Shown: positions 1 through 15,400 of the stretch, piece by piece
Layout: each line of letters starts with the position of its first letter
How positions within the stretch are numbered: position 1 is the stretch's first letter
Assembly: GCF_030848805.1 (NCBI RefSeq)
Contig: NC_092360.1
Location: 8,370,001-8,434,000, forward strand
DNA from: Temnothorax longispinosus
Taxonomy: Eukaryota > Arthropoda > Insecta > Hymenoptera > Formicidae
DNA: 64,000 nucleotides
Reading direction: 5' to 3'
Position numbers and translations under genes: made by a program
Notes under the pieces: generated by a model
The model's input: the letters and a program-made list of their open reading frames with translations, nothing else
The model's database searches: none
Told to the model about the DNA's origin: nothing

Positions 1-443
1 GCGCGGCTGATGAAAGGGAGTGAGAAGCCCACGGTGGGAGAGGGAGGGGCGAGAGAGATACGAGCCGCGGCCGCTGCAGTTTCCTGCCAGTTTCCGATCG
101 GCGTTGCTCCGTATAAGCGCGCCTCCGCCGTCGTCCGTCCAGAATCGTGAGCATCGCGCGGCGTCGAAACGTTGATCGAAAAGCGGCAATCGCGCGGATC
201 GTCACCTCGTTCTTCTCGCATATCCCATATCCCGGAGCGTCGTATTTCTCGGCTCTCTCTCTTCCGCGCACGAAAGACACGAGCGGAGCGAATTTTGTGG
301 AGCGGACACAGCCTCCCGTTCTCATCTTCTCGCCCGGCTATCGCCGGACCCGGGACCTGTCGTCTCTCACCGAGCTCTCACCTCAGTTGACAGCTAGGTG
401 CGCGTGCACTCGCAGTGACTACGCCGACCACCACGTCGACAAG
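1..443 (+). promoter_or_regulatory. CpG-rich core promoter and 5' UTR of Mid1ip1
   Basis: The stretch is GC- and CpG-rich, unlike the intron that follows. A TATAAG sequence at 112-117 sits about 25-30 bases before a CCAGA-type initiator near 140, which would leave a 5' UTR of about 300 bases before the ATG at 444. Position and composition fit a promoter; no transcript evidence is available. Confidence 0.45.
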
Positions 444-481
444 ATGAACTACGGGGACATGTCGAACGTTGATCCTGCCAG
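444..481 (+). CDS. MID1IP1: Mid1ip1 coding exon 1 (start codon exon)
   Basis: Encodes MNYGDMSNVDPA plus two bases of Arg13. The ATG follows CGACAAG, an acceptable insect start context. The donor AG|GTACGT is strong, and the phase fits only the frame of the exon at 21921. Confidence 0.8.
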
Positions 482-3400
482 GTACGTCATGGGACTTTCC
501 TGTCTAACGTAGCCGTTCTATATATATGTTCGGTGTGTTCCGTCCGCCTTCGAATCCCGTTCCCCTTGGCGAGAGCCGCATTCCGCGGGGAGCGCACGTT
601 TCTGCTCCGAGTATACACGCTACCGCGGACACCGGGGCGTACGGGTCGAAAATTTCGTTTTCGCTCGTATACGAACGTTTCGTACACGTGTGATCGGTCA
701 CCCGAGAGGTTGATTGGCCAACTTTGGAGCAATATGGTCGGGCGAGCTAAATGAAATCGCGCTAGAACGTTGCAACATAATCCCGGCCGCGTATATATAC
801 GGCGGGCCTTATAACGAAACTTTTCCGCGGCGAGATCCGCGGGCGAGAAGCCGCGCTTTGGCGAACGATTGACGCGCTTGACGGTTCGCCGGGCTCGCGT
901 GCTCCATTTCGAAGCTACGAGAACGCGCGCGCGCGCGCGCGTTACGTTATTATTTTTTTTTTCGTCGAGTGCTTTGCGTTTTACGCAATGCTTCCGTGGA
1001 TGCACTTTTTTTTTCATTAGATCGTTTCCTTGTTATTGAATCAGAGTTTGTTGGGCGACGCGACGGTTTTTCCCCGGAAAAATCGAGATGTCTCGGAGGA
1101 GGAATGTGTAATTTCGTTCGCAGTCCCCCTTTTCCCTCGGACAACTAGCTTTGCAACTTGTACCAGCCACTTGTACCCCGGAGGTTGCAAAATATATGAC
1201 GAATGTCGAAACTGTAGCTCGCACGAGGTACAGTGCGCGCCACAAGTCGAACAGCTCATACCCTCGTAACTGTGTAATTACACACACACTCGCCGGCGTT
1301 ATTAATGATGACTTTCACAGTTACGGTTTAGATATTTCCTAATCGAACGCGCCGTTTCCGCATTCGTTTCGGATTCAAATTTCGACTTGATTTTGAAATT
1401 TTCAAGAGTTCCGCATGCGTGAAAGATTAACAAGTTCCAAATAAATAATTATTTTTTAATTACAATCTTTTTGCATTATGGAAGATTGCATGAACAGCTT
1501 TAGAACTTTTAACTTTGAAAGAATTAACAACGCCGAGTGGTTCCCTCGAAATAAATATACAACTTAATTGACTTATCTGGACAGCGGTGATCTAGAATAC
1601 CAGATGAAACTTGAAATATAACTGGTTTCGCGTAGCGCGAGATTATCTGTGTGGATAATCATATTGTTCATGCTGAAAATCTGAATGTTTTTTAAGATTA
1701 TTCGTTAATTGTGTTTGTATTATCAGCGGTCAATCGGACAACGGCGAACAGCGATGTCTCTTTTCAAAATTTTTTTTCTTCGAAACTCATGTGAAAACGA
1801 ATAATAAATTCAATGTGATCGGGGATTTATCAATTTCAATATTTTATTTCGTGCAAGAAATGCTCCACTTTGAGTCACTCTTAATAACATAAAAAAATTA
1901 ATGTGCGAAATTTTATGGTAGAAGCATAAGTGTAATTATGTACGCTATGATCCAGTTTCCATCTGCAAAACTAAGCCATTTGACTTTGCGCAAAAATCGT
2001 ATCTTTGATTATGTCTGAAAATTGTGTAAAGCGATATATTTTTAGTATTTTCACGACCAGAAAGCTATAAGCTTAATAATCTCTTATTAATTATATAGCA
2101 TTAATAATTTTAACAATAGATATTAATATTACATATATCAATATATATATCTATACGGAGGGGTAAAAACCACAGTGGTGTAAGTCAAATTTTTAAAAAT
2201 ATTTTCTCGTGTGCATAGATGCAATTTATACATATATTGTACAGATTGCATCTATCCACACGAGAAAATATTTTTAAGAATTTGATTTACACCACTGTGG
2301 TTTTCACCCCTCCATATATATATATATATAATATGCATGCATAATTATGATATATATATATAAGATGTTTAAAAAAATGTTTACACTTTAAGTAACTTTT
2401 TTAGAGAAACAGAAATGATAACATAATATAAGATATAGCAACAAATGTCTTTTTTTGTCTTCAAAGAGTCACCACTTGTTTACTATTGTCAACACATTCT
2501 TGGAATCTTCTCCAGATGGTTTTCAGATGGTCTCCAGACTTCTGAGGCATATTTCTTTAGGTATTGCAATCACATTTGCAATTCTCTGTCGGGGATCTTG
2601 CATCTTAATGATGAACAAGTGGGAATGTTTTGAAGACATAATACATAATACGCTTGTTATTGATATGATAGCTTGTGTTATCAGTTCTGTTCCTGTAAAA
2701 AAATTACTCCCACGCAAGTGTTAACATTTTTTTTAAGCTTCCTGTGCAATTATATACACGTGCACTGAAATATACGCACGTGCACATGTGTATATTTCGC
2801 AATTTTATTATTCAGAATTGTGTGTTTCCCACGGGTGTGATTGCTGCTGTTTACAAAAGAATTGGCCGCGAAAGGAGTGATTGGCGAAAGAAGCCGTCAC
2901 GTGCGCATCGAGGCGCAAAGTAGCACTCGCAGGAGTGAATTTGGAAAGAAACGCCGGCGCAATTTTACGCGAAGCACGTCCCCGCCTTTCGGTCTTGGTC
3001 ATCGTCCGTAGAAAGTCTGGCATTAGCTGTGACTTTACCCGTGACACCATTGCCGTGGCTTCACCGCCACTGCGTTATCTTGTAATAACGAATAACGAAA
3101 AACGAAAATATGTAATGCCCTGAACTTACGCAAATTTATCACGACGAGTCCAAGTCGTTTATAGTGCTTGTTGTCAGAAATATTTATTCATTGATTAAAG
3201 CCGGGTTATTAGTAATACGCGATTGGCGCTAAGGAGTCTGGTCAAAGTTTTCTTTTTCTGATCGTATTGCACGTGACCACGCCGTGATGTTCATTGATAA
3301 TTTGATAACATTTGTTGATTTAGTCTGTTGAATATCACGTAGCAATCACGTGATAAAAGTCTACCCGACTTCCTTGTAAAAACCGATATGTAAATTTATG

Positions 3401-6400
3401 GAAATTATATTTTTGTAAATACATCTGTACTGCATTTATTAAATATAATCTACATTATAATCTATACTAATGCATTTAGATTAAAAATCTCGGATTGTTT
3501 TCGGATTTTACTCAAAACAAATCACTCAAATCAGGCAATATTTGGTACTTAAAATATATTTTCGATTTAAGATACGTTATTTCTGGAATTTTGCTTGCAG
3601 ATTTACACATATATTAGCATTTTTAATCATTTTTTTGTTATTTATATTAAAAGATTATTAAGAAAGAAGAAATGCGCGTTGAAAAAAATTATTAATCGGG
3701 TATTCACCGAAAGCAGATTATAAAATATATTATAATGCAAATATCGCATATTCCTATATGCTTGCGTATGCTTTTTAGCATATTTAATCCACATTTTATT
3801 AATTTTGTTAACTCTTCCGTTCCCGTTGTATGATTATGCTACGTATTATGAATTATGAAATAAAATATTACAGCAGTCTATATTTTTATATCTGCAGTGA
3901 ATATACATATATATATTAGTTCTTTAAAATCTTATAGGTAACTGTAAAAATTTTATGCTTGTATAAATAGTACTATTCAGATAGATAATGTATAGACACT
4001 TATCGTGTTTATTTATACCGTTAATAAGAAAATGAAGGCAGTTTTCCTTGCGTTTCGAATCTCGGATTTCTTCGAGGCGGTTTCATTGTCAGGCTTTCAG
4101 AAAGGTCAAACAATCGTATGTTTTGGCGAACTTGAAATACCGATGTCGTAACTCACCGGCTATACGAATGTCGTTATCGTACGCTTACCATAACGCCCAC
4201 GCGACGCAGAGGTTACCCAGCGTAACTTCAATGACGTTAAATACATTGATAAAAATTTCATCATTTTTATTATCGTAACCTCAGTGATTAAATGGCTTTA
4301 ACCCTTAAATGCGCAATTTTTTATAGTAGCATTATAGTAGCATTTATAGTATAGCATTTTGAGTAGTTTTGAGTATTTTTTTTAATAAATAAAATGACTT
4401 TCTGGAACTTTCCATTCAGAAGAGAAAAAAGGACTGGAAGGACCAGAGAAGGTCCTTTATAGATAGTATGTAAATCTGCGCGTTTTCAGTACAAACTTCA
4501 TAAAGGGAAAGTACACGGAGCATTGAAAAGTCGCTTTGCATACATATAAAGTTGCGCACTATCAGGAAATTATTTAATATAAAGCAAAGTATTTTAATGA
4601 AAAATAATTTCTTACGAATTCTTATGTACAACACAGTTATCAGGAATCACTGTAACATTCTCGAGAATTATTCCTACATTATATTTATATTAGCATATAA
4701 ATAATATATATATGTATGTATTAATATATATTGTGTATTACATATATTATTAATACATATATAATAATATAACATATATGAGAAATATGCATATACATAT
4801 ATTAATTGTTAATAAATTACTTATTAATTTTATATAATATATTATATAAGTATATAATATATATTAATGAAAGATGTTTTGTGATTGTAATTACATCGCT
4901 TTACTTTTCTTGGGCATAATCAAAGCCGAATTCTGTAATTGCGAAAAGCCAATTGAGTTAGTTTGAACAAAATCGATAAAAGCTGAATCGTATACGTAAT
5001 TATACATTTTGCTCTTGCCATAAAAAAATTTTATGCCATTTTTTTGTGCAAATCAATAAAAGTGACTCTAAAAAGAGTGTCTTGCATGAAACAAATATTT
5101 AACCTGATAAATGTATGTTATTGATGGAATTAATTATTCGTTTTCACGTAAGTTTTAAGCAAAAGATTTTAAGAAGAATATTTTTCGTTGCTTCGATGAT
5201 GCAAATATTATCAGGAAATAAGTTTAAAAAATATCCGATATTTTTTAACAAAAAGACATATATACGTAGGTACTTATATATTATATCGAGGAATTACGTT
5301 CAATTTTTGATTTTTATTTCGTCCATCATTTTTTTATGAATTCTCGGCTGATTTTTTAATAGAAATTCTTTAAAGATTCTGTAATTCTTTTTATTAAAAG
5401 AACGATAGTGTCGTAACAGTACTAGAGGAAGAGAGAGATTCTCCCTTTCACGCTTTATTTGTTACGCTGCAAAATTACCTCTAAACGATTCGCTTGTGCA
5501 ATTACGCTCGTTATATAATGCAAATGTATGTACCGAGGAAGAGAGGCACTTTTGTCGACATATCGTGAATTGATGCGATTTTTATGTTCTTCGCGCATTC
5601 TATTATGGTGTTCAAAGTTCAATCTTCATGTATCTTTATTTGCGATTATGCCATTGTAAAATGTAAGCGTGTAAACGACGTAAAAAGCAAACGCTTCGAC
5701 AAGGGGAAGACAAGCTAATGTATGATACTTCTTACAAAAGAGCGCAAAAAAGCGCTTTTTATTCTTTTATGCTTGCGTGACGGAACTAAAGTTTGTCATA
5801 GAACCGTATTCATGAGTTTCTCGTTTCCAATTATAAAATAGATTACTGGAGAATTGCTGAAGAATAGATTACTGAAAGAAAATCTGTCTCTTCTTCTCTT
5901 CTTTGCACATTTTCATATAAAATTTTAAAATATTTCGAGCAACTGTAGAATATTGATTGTAAGATCAAGAAAAGAAAAGAAGTTTTCTGCATCCTTTTTA
6001 AATATTTATATTTTCCTTTTATGTTAAAATTACTACATACGATCTATACATAAAATGAGCGAATTTTTTTTTCGTATTCTATTTCCGAGAAAAGAAATTG
6101 AACTTGAATAATAATGAAGGTTATATGCAAATCGAAACGAGCGCTTTTGTTTACAGAAGTTACAATCGCAAAACTATTCAGACATATACGAATAGATAAA
6201 ACTATTTCTTATGCATATTAGTGGGATATTTCAGTCGTATAGAAATCACAAAAATAAATATTTATGAGAAGTCATGCAATACAGATTTCGATGGCAACAC
6301 TTAAATTTTACTTTTATATTTGCATTTACATGCATTTTGCAAGTACGCACTATAAACCCCGAAATTTTTATATACATTTTCAGATTCCGAGATTTGTACA

Positions 6401-9400
6401 CACACATCGTAAATATTTACCGAGACACTTGTCCAAAAATAGATAACTGATTTTCGTTTCATATCTTATCAGGAAGAGGACTCAAAGGTCCCCTTGCCTA
6501 ATCGAAACACGCCACGAGAAAGTGATACCATTTTTTCAATTTCGCGATAGCCGAATTCACGTATAGATTGGATTGCGAAAAGTATTTATATGCATGCAGG
6601 AATGACGCTTTAAGCGAATGTTTCGCCAGCACTCGCGATCGCATCTTAATTATCGCGATATATTTCCACACCGGCCGCGAGCCCGGCAAAATCCGCGACA
6701 CGCGAAACAAAAGGCACGCAGGAGAAGCTTGTCTTAATCGGATTCGCGAAATCGCGGAGCATCGTTCGCGATTTTGCGATCTGTCCAAAGAGCGACACGT
6801 GCCACGCTTGATTAATCGATTGATAGCGCGACCGATATCATCATTAATGCATACATCGAGCACCTCTCACGAAACCGTTGAGTGATGCGTGCCCATCACG
6901 TGAGCATTGCATGCGTCGATCATAAAAGTTACGACTGTGACTAATTGCTTTTAAATGCCGATACTTTATGAGCGTCAGAAGGTTATCCTCGCGAGACAGT
7001 TCGCCGACCTGATACAAGTATCGAGAGCGATAGCTTGTTTGGAATGCTCGCCAGTGAGGCGTGTAATTGTACGAAATAGATTAGAGGCATTTTTTCCTTT
7101 TGTATATCGTAAATGCAGGGATCGCGCGGTCGGAAAAATTCCTGCGGCATGCAGATGCAGTCCTTTTAAGATAAGCATAGAAAAGAACATTCTTGAGAAA
7201 ATATAAAACTGCAGACCTCAATAATCTACATACACATATAGTTTTACTTCTGTTCCTTAAATCATTTTTTTTAAATATTTTCTGTTTTTAATGGAATATT
7301 CTGTTGTTTGTTTATATGTTAAATAGTCACTATCGAGGCAGACTTAATAACTTGTGAGTCATACATCATGATTGAAGTGTTAAGATCGTTGAAAAGCGCG
7401 AAGATATTTTTAATTTCTCAATTTGATTTTCTAGGAAACGAGACGTTATGCGAAAATATAACTGATTCTATCATTTTGTATATATTTTGAGACGTAGAAT
7501 TATATTCTCGTCCCGATAGTATCACACGTTTTTAAAATCGTCTCGTAGAGAAAAAGCTATTTTATCGATATGAGAATTAAATTATCCAGATGTTACATTG
7601 TTATAGATATAATAACTGTATAATTGTTAAACAAGATCAACAAGAACAAAATACAAATTACACAGTACAAGTTTCTTTGACTCTTTATATGTTTTTCTCA
7701 TTACAAATATTTAATATATATATAGATATTAACGAGATTTGTTTCTTATACCGTTTGGAACTTTTCGCATCATCAATATTATAAACTTTTCTATTAATTG
7801 TTTATGCTTCGGTTATATATTTTATTTAATGATTGTACAGAATCGATACGGTAACGACCGAGTAATATCTAATATTTGTAATTAATATGTTTATTACTTA
7901 TTGTTAGTGGAATTTAAACTTCTCTGTAATTGAATTTTTTTATTTGCTATGAAAAACTGTGCTTTTCTATACTATATATTTATGATAAATAAAAACAGAA
8001 TGTAAAAAAAATTATTTGTATAATTATATGTATAATTACATTTAATTATATATATTTAAGATATAATTATATATATAATTTTATCTTCCTTATTTGTACT
8101 TATATAATTATTATTTTCGTGGAAAACTTTAAAGTAATCAGCAATAAATGCATCACTTCTTACTCAATTTCAATCGTCAGCTTTTTCGAGCTACGTAAAC
8201 ATTTTATTTAAAAAAATACATTTACGCAATTATAATTTCTTGCTTTAAAAGCCGACCCTGCGAGGAACGTTCTCTGGTGATCGATTTCGTAGTAACATTG
8301 CATAATCCAATTTACGTTTCAAAGTGATACTTCTCTATAGTGTCATCACCATATCTCTTCACATGTCATTATTTTTAGCGTTGAAGTTCAAGTCTATTGC
8401 AAGAAGTCAAAATCATATATCATAATGTAGTGAGTAAAATTTGAGAAAGATACATGCATTCCGCGTGTTTCGACAAATTCCGAATATCCGCGATCGAAAT
8501 ATATGAGATCTCTCTTAAGTGTGAAAATTTATTGGAGAAGCAACTTTCGATCCTGGATTACTAAAAGGGGACTGTGATAATATCACGCGTGGAATGAAGA
8601 TATATATTTGGGTTGTTCCGGAAGCGAACTATGAATCATATCCCAAGTTTTCCGATCTATCAACGTGCAAACATTTTTCCTTTCCAGCGATATGCAATTA
8701 AATCCAGAATCGGAAATGATAATGGCATGCAGCACCCAGCCGTTCGGAAAATCATTAGTACTCTCTGTATCCGTCCGACTGGTTGTTTGCATAGTGATCA
8801 CGCACTATAATCCGCGTCACATGCATCGTGTATCGCATGCTCGATTTCTCCTTTCTTGCTCTCATGTTGATCATGCATCGGTTAAATGTCTTTGTCACGA
8901 AAAATCACGTGCCATCTTTGTCATTGGATGACTCCTGACGACACGCGAATTCTTCTGGAATGTTCTTTTAAGTATACGCGACGGTTCGTGTCAGAACACA
9001 GCTAGCGACGATTAAGATTCGCGGGACGAAGATCAAGATCTTCGGAAACAAAGTCGGCTATAGCCGTATCTTGGGATCGATGATTCATGCATTATTATAT
9101 TTCTGTCTCGCGCGCGCGATCTATCACGCTAAAAATACACCTTCGCTGCTGAACTTCAAAATCATTTCTACGAGTCACGTTTACGAATAAGCTGGTGCAA
9201 CTATGGTGTTACGTACACAGACATTTTTTGTAGAGGAAAACCAATTTAATTTCTCTTTAATGAAACTTTATTTTAAGGCTTTTGGTTGATTCCTCGTGAA
9301 ACTATGCTTGAAATCGCTCGACGCAAATTGGAATTGGTCTGTGCACGTTTCATTGAAATTATTTATAAATTATTTATTCAATTTCATAATTAGTACATAT

Positions 9401-12400
9401 AGCTCGATTTAATTAAATTAAAAAACCTACATTTTAAAAAATTGATAATTAGTATTCATTACTTTTCTTATCAGTAATTGTGTTGCGTCAGATTTGGATC
9501 TGTTTTCTTTATCGTAATAGCGTCATCTCCCGCAATGAATTACGACAAGTCGTATAGCGATAATCTCGCATCTGCGTAGGAACGATAGTAAACCGTATGA
9601 TATCATAGTAAGATGAACTCGCTGAACTGTTTCTGCAAGGCATTTAAATGTAAGATTATTTTTTGCCTTCTTAACATTATAAGTATAGTATAGCTTACAA
9701 AATAACAGCTCCTTGTAAATTTATGCACGCTTATCTCTAATCAACTATTACACAATTTCACCGTTATTTTCTTACATTCTAAATAAAGTGAAAAAAACGA
9801 GCCATATAAGTAAAAAACAATTGTTTATTATGAACCTAAAATACAAAACTGTTTATACAAAGTGAAACCGGGTATTTACACCAGAATTTGAGTTACACGC
9901 GTATTCGAATTCTTTGTCATTGTCGCATCGTATAAGCAACAAAAAGTTCTCTCTTTTTTTCTTATGATAAAATTAATGATATATGTCTATATACCAGACT
10001 GTGGAAAAGATAAGAAATTATTTAATCATATATTAATATATAAGTACCAGTTTCTGAAATCTGGCAAAGAAAATAAATTTTAAATATTTGGCATTTGTAT
10101 AGAATTTGAAGTTTCGGTATGAATAATATTATGTAAAGATAACTATTTATTATAATATTGCGTTTATTCGATATCTGTGTCGTACCGTGAAGGATTTCTT
10201 TGAATTTCGATGAATCTGTCAGTCCCAAATTTGTACTGTACATTATGGAAGCTAAATAAGTAAATTTGTTAATTGTTTATATTTTATGTTTATTTTGTAA
10301 TGCAATTCAAGAAAATATAAATAGAACTAAACAATTAATGTGTATTGGTAATAGAATATGGAAAATTGGAAGATATTGAAAGAAATTAATAGCGGTTTAT
10401 TGCGTAAAAAAAATCAATACAAAGCATTTTGTTATACGAATTATAATTTTATTAACCTAAATGAAAAATAATAGAAATTTGTACATTTATATATATTCTT
10501 TTATTTTGTTCGGTGAATTTTAATTGACAAGAAACGTGGAAAAAGTTAATTTTATACCGCGATAAACATGCAAAAAAACATGGAAATTGGGTATTTCGAC
10601 CTATTATAATTTTGCTTATAATTAACATTAAAGTACAATTCTTGCTTCTCTTTTCTCTATTTAACGTATTTTAATTTTAATTAAAAACAGAATAATTATT
10701 ATCAACTAAAAAAATACAAATTCTTCGAAAAAAGAACCTATAAAGTGAACCTAATGAAAAGTTATCTCTTCGCTTAGTTTACATTTTTAGTATACAGACA
10801 TGTCAAGTATGTAGACTTTCATTCTTATAATTTATTTTATTCTTGAATTTATTTTATAATCATATTTTACGATTTTATAATCATATTTGACATTTTTACA
10901 TTCTATATTTGTAAATGTCAAAAAACTTGTGCATTTTTATGAGTGTATGTGAATTTAAAAATATCCGGTTTGCGATAAGATATTTAGTTTTTAGTTCATA
11001 TAAAACAACTGTAGACTGCAGACATATTGTAGTATAGGTACGCGGACTACAAATTGAATTTTGTAATGATAAAAATTGATTATATATAATCATTTTGATA
11101 TTTGTATATTTATATATTGTTCGATTTTTGTATGTAAATAAGAGACGCTTAACAAGAAGCTATTCGATATATTCGAATAGGATTTGAATCTCTTTTCTTA
11201 AGTGCATATGCACCGAGCGCGAGTGGTGCTTCGATATGTTTACTTATTCAAGACACGATATGTTTTACACGGCCTTTTAACTCATGATTGTATGGGTGAG
11301 TCTATATGTATATACGGTTTCCTCGCGCAGCATTTTATTTTTTATTATACGTCGCTTTCTTTGTACTAATTAATTTATATGCCTCGCTTTGACGATATAT
11401 TACTTTTGCACAATTCTTTTAAAATTATAGCTGATGATGTAGAAAGATAAATCGAAAGGCGCATGTCACATGAGATTTAATAAATCTCGAAATGAAACAT
11501 TTTATAATTCTGGCTTTTTTTTTTTTTTTTTTTTAATATCCCAATTTATTTTCTTGATATGTTTCTGTAAAAAATTTTGCTCTTTGGAAAAATCGTCTAT
11601 CCAGAAGCTGACTATTGATTTTTTAGACGAGGAATACTCAATCACGTGTTTACACGCTCTAGTTGAATTATTTTTATTTATTAGTGACAGGGAAAGCCGT
11701 CAATGTGATGTCAAGCTAGTGATATAAAATGTGATAAATTTCTCACGAGCGACTTAAGTATATTACAGATGAAAGTCCAAAACGAAGTCAGACGATTTCC
11801 GTGAACACACGTAATCCATAGTAATTAACAACTTTTATATTACAAATATTTCGACTAAACAATTATTTGAAAAACTGTAAATATATATATGCTTACATGT
11901 CAGTTTTTTGTTTATTTATTTGATTTTGCAAATACCGAATGAATTTCATCTAAATTCGTTACACAACGTAATGTTTCCGTTTTTAAGAAGGCATATAAAA
12001 TCGAAATTCGAAATTATTGAATCTTATTGTTGCTTTTTTTATGATGCCTATTGATTCACAGTGTGTTTATTTATTTATTTTTTGTTTTACGGGCGAAATT
12101 TGTATTAATGAATTTGATGACACACTGTTTTACGCATTTCACGTTTTCTATTAAAAATAATACGAATAAATAGAAATAAACTTAAAGATCTACTTTTTAT
12201 AAATTATTTTTTTAGAGAGTAGCCAACGTGTATGTAACTGAAAAATCATGCGTGTAAATCATTAAAAATTTAAATCTCGTGCATTTTAATTCATAATAGC
12301 TTATATCCTGCGCAGTATTTATGTATATGTACAATACGTCATTATACATAAGCTGAAAAGCAAAGTTAAATATAAATATTAATAACGGAAAAATAATATC

Positions 12401-15400
12401 AGTATGTGTGCACATACGCGGTGTTCTACGGTTAACTTTAATTTCTTAAGTCTGAAACTACTGTAATCGGGATATATTGTTAGGGGGGATCTTGGATTTA
12501 TTAATCTATCTACAATACGTTATTGAAATAATTTATTTACGTAGCAGCGTATTTATAGGTGTACTTCTGTTTAATGCAATGCTATAAAAATTAAAGTTTA
12601 AAGTATTGTAACTGTTTAAAAAATATTTTTACGTAAAAATTAACATAATATTTATTATATCTTTCGCATAACTTAACGAGAAATTTTGATCGATTATTTC
12701 ATTATTAGAAATATATAATATAATATATTTGTAATAGAGTATAATTTTTTTTAAATATTGGAAAACAAAAGTGCATTTTGACAAGAGCTAAAATTTCAGT
12801 GCTAAAGTTTAATAATTATGCGTGTAATATTTTATTTATTGGGAATAAAATTTTGATTAATTTAAACAGTAATATACATTTTATTTCTCTTTTGCGCAGG
12901 CAAGATTTGCGTATTTCGCATTTCTAATAGAACGATCGGATTTCAAAGTCCTAAACTTTGTACAATAATTAAAATGTATGAGTGCATTTAAAATAGTATT
13001 CACATTTTAATTTATAATAATTTATAACATTTACGCTAAAAAAGCTAACTCACTTCAGCAAACTTATTATTAGTCGAATTAATTGGTAACAAAAAATGTG
13101 ATCGATATATATTATATGATGAATATTATCCGGAAATTTATGTAAAAATCAATGAAAATAAAATATGTACTATAGGTATTTTACGTAAATAAATGGCATT
13201 TTGAATAATTACTTCAATAAAAATAATGTGAAATATTTTTATATGAGTAAAATATACCAATACAAATATTTTGATATTAATAACATATGATTTCTAAAAT
13301 GTTGGAAAAATCTAGGAATAAATGACGCGCGCATTGTTGTGTGTTTCAGTTGTATATTAATAAATATCGCGCAACTTGAACTCGTATGTAATTTAACAAA
13401 TAATTTGACGTGATGCCGAGTGACACTGAAACCCGAATAACTGCATCGGTTAATCCATATGATATTAACTTCAATTAGCCTCTCTCGGCACCAGTCGCAA
13501 GTGCCAGCGGCACGATAAAATCAAGTTTAATTCTTCGCGTTGAAACGCGCATTGTGGAAAATCTCACTGGCGGCTCGGCGAAAGTAGTCGACAATCTTTC
13601 CATATACTTTTGCCGTTGGCGCGTAATTTTCCGGTAGATAGCAACGATGTAAATCGTGTGAATTGGCGGAAGTTATGCCGACGTCTATTACGTCAGCAAA
13701 ATTATAATTCTTCAATAAAACATGCGTTACATTCTCAACATACATGTATATGGTTTATAATATGGTTATATATACGTAATTATACATTTTATTAATTATA
13801 ATATAAAACACATACACGCACACATACGTACACAACACGCACGCGCGCCCACGCGAATAAGATAGCAAAGTTATTTAAAAGTCGATTTTACTTCTATTTA
13901 TTTAGTTTTTGTGTGTATAAATATTGTTTGATACAATTTATATTTTTGATAGAATATTGCCAGAAATATTCAGAATAGCTTTTGACTTTTGAACTTTTCA
14001 ACTAAAGTGACGCAGTGTAATCAATATGGTATATTTCCTATAGGTATACTGTAGATGTGATATTTCGTATTTATAAAATTGTATGGTGTTGATACATTTT
14101 TGCACGAAATATTGGGGCATGAGTTATCGACATCACTGACAGATGTCCGATAAGATGATAATTGGTCACGGTCCTATCCGGCTGTTACGTGTGATAAACG
14201 CTCTTTTTCCCCGGCGTAATCATACGTGATTTTAAATTATCCGAATCCAAAAAAAGCTGCACTGCGATTATGCACGTGTACTCAATTATTTATACGATAT
14301 AATGCGATATTAGATATATGTATCAATTATTTATTTAAATGTGCATAATGCGTACAGTATATATCGATTAATAAAGATAGGTAAATCCAAGTAAAAATGG
14401 GTAAAATATCGAGGAAAATATTGATGTACGTCAAATTTTGCATTTTTTTCGCTTTAGTTTGTTACGCAAGTAAGATATCGTGAAATAGTATTATTACATT
14501 GAAAAAGTATTAAGCATTAGTAATTATGGATAAAAATAATAAAAAATGATTTAAATATAGTAAATTCGAAAACAAAAATATCCGAATATTACAAAATTAC
14601 TTATTTAAATGTACCCTATATGTTTTTGATTAGAAATCTTTTCTATAAAATTAAATTTGAGAAGTCATGTGAAGAAGACATGTGCCAATTAATTTGAAAT
14701 TATCACAATTAATTTCATAATATATCACTCTGTATCGAGTAATTTAATACCGCAAATTAATTAATATAATATTTGAATTAATTATAATATTTAACAATAG
14801 AGAATCGCGGAATTAGCTCACAAATGCTTGATCGGTGGTATCAGACAAAGTGAGATCGCGTTTCGTCGAAGAAATATGCAACGTTCTTTTTCTCGATATA
14901 CTCTTCAATCATGATGTAAAGGTGCGTTTCCTCCATAGAGTACACGAGAAAGAAAGAGAATGAGAGAGCGGCGAATGATGAGGTAGAGCGTTACGTATGT
15001 CAATCGTCTTAGAAAGTTCACCGGTGGTAGTACCGACGCAGAAAGTGGACGGTGATTTACGAAGTAACAGTGACGCTGCGGATCTTGTTTATTTGGGACA
15101 CGTATATGAAAATCCAAATTGTGTTCTACTTCTGAAGACATTTGGATCTTATCAGTTCTCTAGATAATACACACAGGCCGGTATTCATAGTCTTCAAGAT
15201 CGTCTTAAGTAATGTCTTAAGACGCTAATATGGCTCTGTGATTGGTTCATGACATCTTAAGATTGAACTTAAGACGGTCTTAAATAACTATGAATACCGG
15301 CCATAATAACGAATGCTCGATTTCATCGTGTGATAATTATAAAATCTTACGTCATCTCATATATCTTTCTCTTTCTCTTGAGACCGGATCTCTTCTACAA

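Noticed and set aside
147..512. 121-aa open frame overlapping the Mid1ip1 first exon
   Set aside because: It runs across the 5' UTR, the ATG and the splice donor in a different frame. Composition is that of a CpG-rich leader, not of a protein.
13808..13856. Possible CRISPR-like or satellite array
   Set aside because: Only a degenerate CA/CG microsatellite; no spaced direct repeats.
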